Assembly: GCA_002698785.1 (NCBI GenBank)
Contig: PAAG01000059.1
Span: 1 to 64,000 of the forward strand
Direction of reading: 5' to 3'
Origin: Verrucomicrobiales bacterium
GTDB taxonomy: Bacteria; Verrucomicrobiota; Verrucomicrobiia; Verrucomicrobiales; DEV007
DNA: 64,000 nt
Shown here: positions 62,501 to 64,000 of the stretch, one piece after another
How the letters are laid out: the number at the start of each line of letters is the position of its first letter
How positions within the stretch are numbered: the first letter of the stretch is position 1
Notes under the pieces: model-generated
Seen by the model: the letters and a program-made list of their open reading frames with translations, nothing else
Database searches by the model: none
Told to the model about the DNA's origin: nothing
Program-made: the position numbers and the translations under genes

Positions 62501-63522
62501 CAGGATACGGCAGAGAAAATCAGCGCGAAGACCCATCATGGTCATGGAGAGGATACGCAATCTGGATAGAACCGTCAGAAACTCTCTCCCAGCGCCTCCC
62601 CGATCTGAATGCACTTCCGCGCGGCCGCCTGAGAGCCACTGGCACCCGCCCCAATCAAGAACCGGCGAACCTCGAGAAAGCAGACTTCGACGACTTCGTG
62701 GACGTAGGTGGACGGCTCGGCCAGTGGGTCGCTCTACGATCAAACGGCGAGACCATTTCATCCGATGGAAGTGCCGACTTCTCTGGAATCGCAAAAATCG
62801 GACACAGCTACGGAAATAGATATGTGTTGATTGGTTCCGACGGAAAACTCCGTTTCCGAGAAAGGGACAGAATGAGTATACCCCCCGAATTCGAAAACGC
62901 GTTTTGTATCGATGCAAAATTGGGCATGGGACATGGCATAGCCCTCACAACTGATGGGCGAGCTCTCGTATTCGGCCAGAGATACGAAGAAGACTTTATT
63001 TCTCCAGATCCATCTTACGAGAGTCCGCAGTGGCCTACTCCACCTGCCAGCGTTTTGTCAGACATCAAAGACATCGCAGTCTCCCAGACACATGCCGCCA
63101 CACTAAAAGGCGACGGAACCCTATCAATCTTCGGATGGAAAGGAGTCATTCCTTTGCCAGAAGACCGCGAGTTTGAAAAGGTCGTGGACATAGCGAGTTC
63201 AGAAGATGAATTCTGGATTCTCGATGACCAGCAACAAGTGTGGCGCCTCGGACTCGACCGTGGCCCAAACAAGAATCCAGTCGGCCACGCCGGCAAACTC
63301 ATCAAGACAGCGAAAAACGCTTTAAAATTGGGAACCGAGTCTTGGCTGGAGCCCAACCTTTCCTGGCGATCCAACAGGCCGGAGATGGATGAAATGTTGA
63401 GAGCGAATCAAATCCGCAACAAAACCCGCTTCGCGCTCAGCGACGGATTGCACGACGGAGAGCATTATCACTCACTACTCTGGATCGACACCCCTGCTCC
63501 AGAAAATTCTTCTCCCCAATAA
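59590..63522 (+). CDS. Ser/Thr protein kinase with zinc ribbon and three large propeller-like repeats
   Basis: A 1310-residue single-pass membrane kinase. An N-terminal zinc ribbon (Cys-Pro-x-Cys pairs at 10-13 and 26-29) precedes the kinase domain. That domain has GQGGMGAVYK (98-107), Lys120, HRD at 218-220 and DFG at 238-240. A membrane helix lies at about 364-386. The outer part consists of three repeats of about 290-300 residues starting near 423, 710 and 1011. Each opens with GRL(K/R)A, then DFV...V...WVALR-NG-(T/S)ISSDG, and closes L/AIWIEP. Each seems RCC1-like. TTG start, with no in-frame ATG upstream. A G7 run lies at 59655-59661. Probably senses an extracellular signal; substrate unknown. 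Confidence 0.88.
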   Translation: MLNTSPFNRCPTCDTPIPQNSPGGTCPRCLVRGIGAHLASDLDDNDEDATPELPITAEWVKTPKGVTPTSSGSAPIFAIPPEELNRLFPDLEILELLGQGGMGAVYKARQPRLDRIVALKVLSCAPELQEPFSLRFEQEAQLLAKLHHPKIVTLFDFGEIKDGPEGYPIFFFLMEFIDGGNLEEKLLSGNEISPGDTFRLILECCEALAFAHSKGILHRDIKPANLLIDREGILRVADFGVAKILSDDESPVASGLTITGTTVGTPHYMAPEMWDRPDKADHRADLYSLGVVFYQLLTGERPAGVFEAPSQLAAVDRKVDTVVLKALEKNPDRRYQDANEMHDAVKRVAKRHQQRANRKRKNTSLFTVASLLILAVAVWFTTELFKGENTTPPSAEHSDRVTKVVSEAAAQNHSPSLFSRAKPGRLKALMANTEVNLSEAKGITDFVQVGFLTGRSSPWLGLREDGELIHSEKGIIGEDVRAIVPEKGLAVGTPVAYLSESGTLHSFDDRLAPISLPPVRHLFLWRASPGYHVLAILENGDVDAIKWGQPSADIPSPPPDSLLNEVAELRSRDGISWLIKYLDGQAIAWSPERTFEYPAGTPRLLDIEPGKEPDWWPAVTPDPVQSDDASYRPILRSIDGNWFLQRDVQKQFPELTDWFGHVRDLPISAFSVGIRSNSGDEAVKILWIEPEPANTNSFSQSDENKKKITPGRLRAYGNFPLTGHDVDLSVASSYDDFVDVVGTSSRWVALRQNGQSISSDGKLNREGISKLVRGLDNDIALITVDGQVVFPIGETPEGFPSSSSYPPIIDAALGIGHGILLAKNGYAIPWSSEGDWELPPDKSLKNVIRVGAIGDYAATLLENGEFHIWGRSGPVNLSIPKELGEIRDFAHINMDHFNIESDQDHLWKLSFPRDLPPSNATFTSLGDGALKCGKFYIDENGGWKLAGVAFAAQNHQDLIGTHVPKGIEVMSGYGRENQREDPSWSWRGYAIWIEPSETLSQRLPDLNALPRGRLRATGTRPNQEPANLEKADFDDFVDVGGRLGQWVALRSNGETISSDGSADFSGIAKIGHSYGNRYVLIGSDGKLRFRERDRMSIPPEFENAFCIDAKLGMGHGIALTTDGRALVFGQRYEEDFISPDPSYESPQWPTPPASVLSDIKDIAVSQTHAATLKGDGTLSIFGWKGVIPLPEDREFEKVVDIASSEDEFWILDDQQQVWRLGLDRGPNKNPVGHAGKLIKTAKNALKLGTESWLEPNLSWRSNRPEMDEMLRANQIRNKTRFALSDGLHDGEHYHSLLWIDTPAPENSSPQ

Positions 63523-63562
63523 ACCTTCGCTCCCAGGCGAAACATCCCCCAAAAGCCCCCAA

Positions 63563-64000
63563 ATGAATCGCCGTAAATTTCTGGCTGCCTCAACAGCAGC
63601 CAGCACGCTCCCTCTCCTCGGTAAATCAGCAGACGACAACTTCGTCGCATCCATCTCCACCGAAATTCTTCGCCGCAATCGCAACGGCGAAGAAGGCATC
63701 ACGTGGTTCCATCCCCGCGCCTGCGTCATCCCCGGAGAACCAAACAAACAATTCATGTGCCTGCAGGAGATTGCAGGCTCCGACTACTTCGGTCCCGTCC
63801 ACTGGATGGAGTCCACCGACCTCGGCCACACTTGGACCGAGCCTGCGCCAATCCCTCCACTCGGACGCATACCCGTTCCCGCCCACGAAGGACTCGAAGC
63901 GGGCGTTTGCGACGTCGTGCCCCAATACCACCCTCAGACTGACACCACCCTCTGCCTCGGCCACGTCGTCTTCTATCGCGGTCCCCGCTTCTCCAAAAAA
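63563..64000 (+). CDS. Sialidase/BNR-repeat-like protein, N-terminal part
   Basis: The gene runs off the window after 146 codons with no stop. MNRRKFLAASTAASTLPLLGKSA looks like a twin-arginine signal (RRKFL). The mature start contains AACVIPGE-type strands and HWMESTDLGHTWTEPAPIP, matching the S-x-D-x-G-x-T-W Asp-box of sialidases and related exo-glycosidases. Likely an exported carbohydrate-active protein. It follows the kinase gene by 40 bp and the sulfatase on the same strand. Active site lies outside the window. Confidence 0.75.
   Translation, partial: MNRRKFLAASTAASTLPLLGKSADDNFVASISTEILRRNRNGEEGITWFHPRACVIPGEPNKQFMCLQEIAGSDYFGPVHWMESTDLGHTWTEPAPIPPLGRIPVPAHEGLEAGVCDVVPQYHPQTDTTLCLGHVVFYRGPRFSKK

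Overview
The window looks like a chromosomal segment of a marine or aquatic Verrucomicrobiota bacterium; a planctomycete-like relative is the main alternative. The evidence is family content: an exosortase with an EpsI-like partner, a Rhodopirellula/Verrucomicrobium-type ECF sigma factor, PAS-AraC regulators, a large Ser/Thr kinase with propeller-like repeats, a sulfatase and a Tat-exported sialidase-like protein. The taxonomic call is inference, because no rRNA or marker gene is present. No tRNA, rRNA, CRISPR array or insertion sequence was found.

Region 1 (1-5 kb) holds nucleotide-sugar enzymes: ugd, then two CDP-paratose-2-epimerase-like SDR genes. The intergenic DNA is built from an 8-bp minisatellite and degenerate TTTCAG/TTTCAAAATTTCA runs that touch the start codons. 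A two-gene minus-strand cassette of unknown function lies between ugd and the epimerases.

Region 2 (5-34.3 kb, plus strand) is a long, tightly packed and partly translationally coupled surface-polysaccharide locus. It contains an ABC exporter (Wzm/Wzt), about a dozen glycosyltransferases, two methyltransferases, two acyltransferases (one with an SGNH domain), a HAD-type protein, two sulfotransferase-like proteins, GDP-mannose 4,6-dehydratase and a polymerase-like membrane protein. It ends with a WbuB-like transferase, an EpsI-like protein, a YdcF-like protein and an exosortase. Several genes carry homopolymer runs; the longest is G9 in a glycosyltransferase, a possible contingency tract.

Region 3 (34.3-49.1 kb, minus strand) looks like a second polysaccharide assembly machine: O-antigen ligase/polymerase, Wzz-BY-kinase fusion, two SdrD-B-like secreted proteins, two WecA/MraY-like transferases with a shared C-terminal extension (one lacking catalytic residues), a LamG-like secreted protein, a Wza-type export protein and an outer-membrane beta-barrel. 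Two PAS-AraC regulators lie upstream.

Region 4 (49.1-64 kb) holds a secreted repeat protein, an ECF sigma factor, a phosphopantetheinyl transferase, a Gly-rich beta-helix protein, a BON-MscS channel, a rhomboid protease, a sulfatase, the large kinase and a truncated sialidase-like gene.

The most interesting pattern is a C-terminal domain of about 150 residues, centred on a hydrophobic-LTGGR-x-N-[IV]-T motif. It ends three otherwise unrelated secreted proteins (40277, 49606 and 52810) around the exosortase/export cluster. Also notable are the catalytically degenerate WecA paralogue, the paired SdrD-like proteins with matching tails, and simple-sequence tracts suggestive of phase-variable surface sugar.
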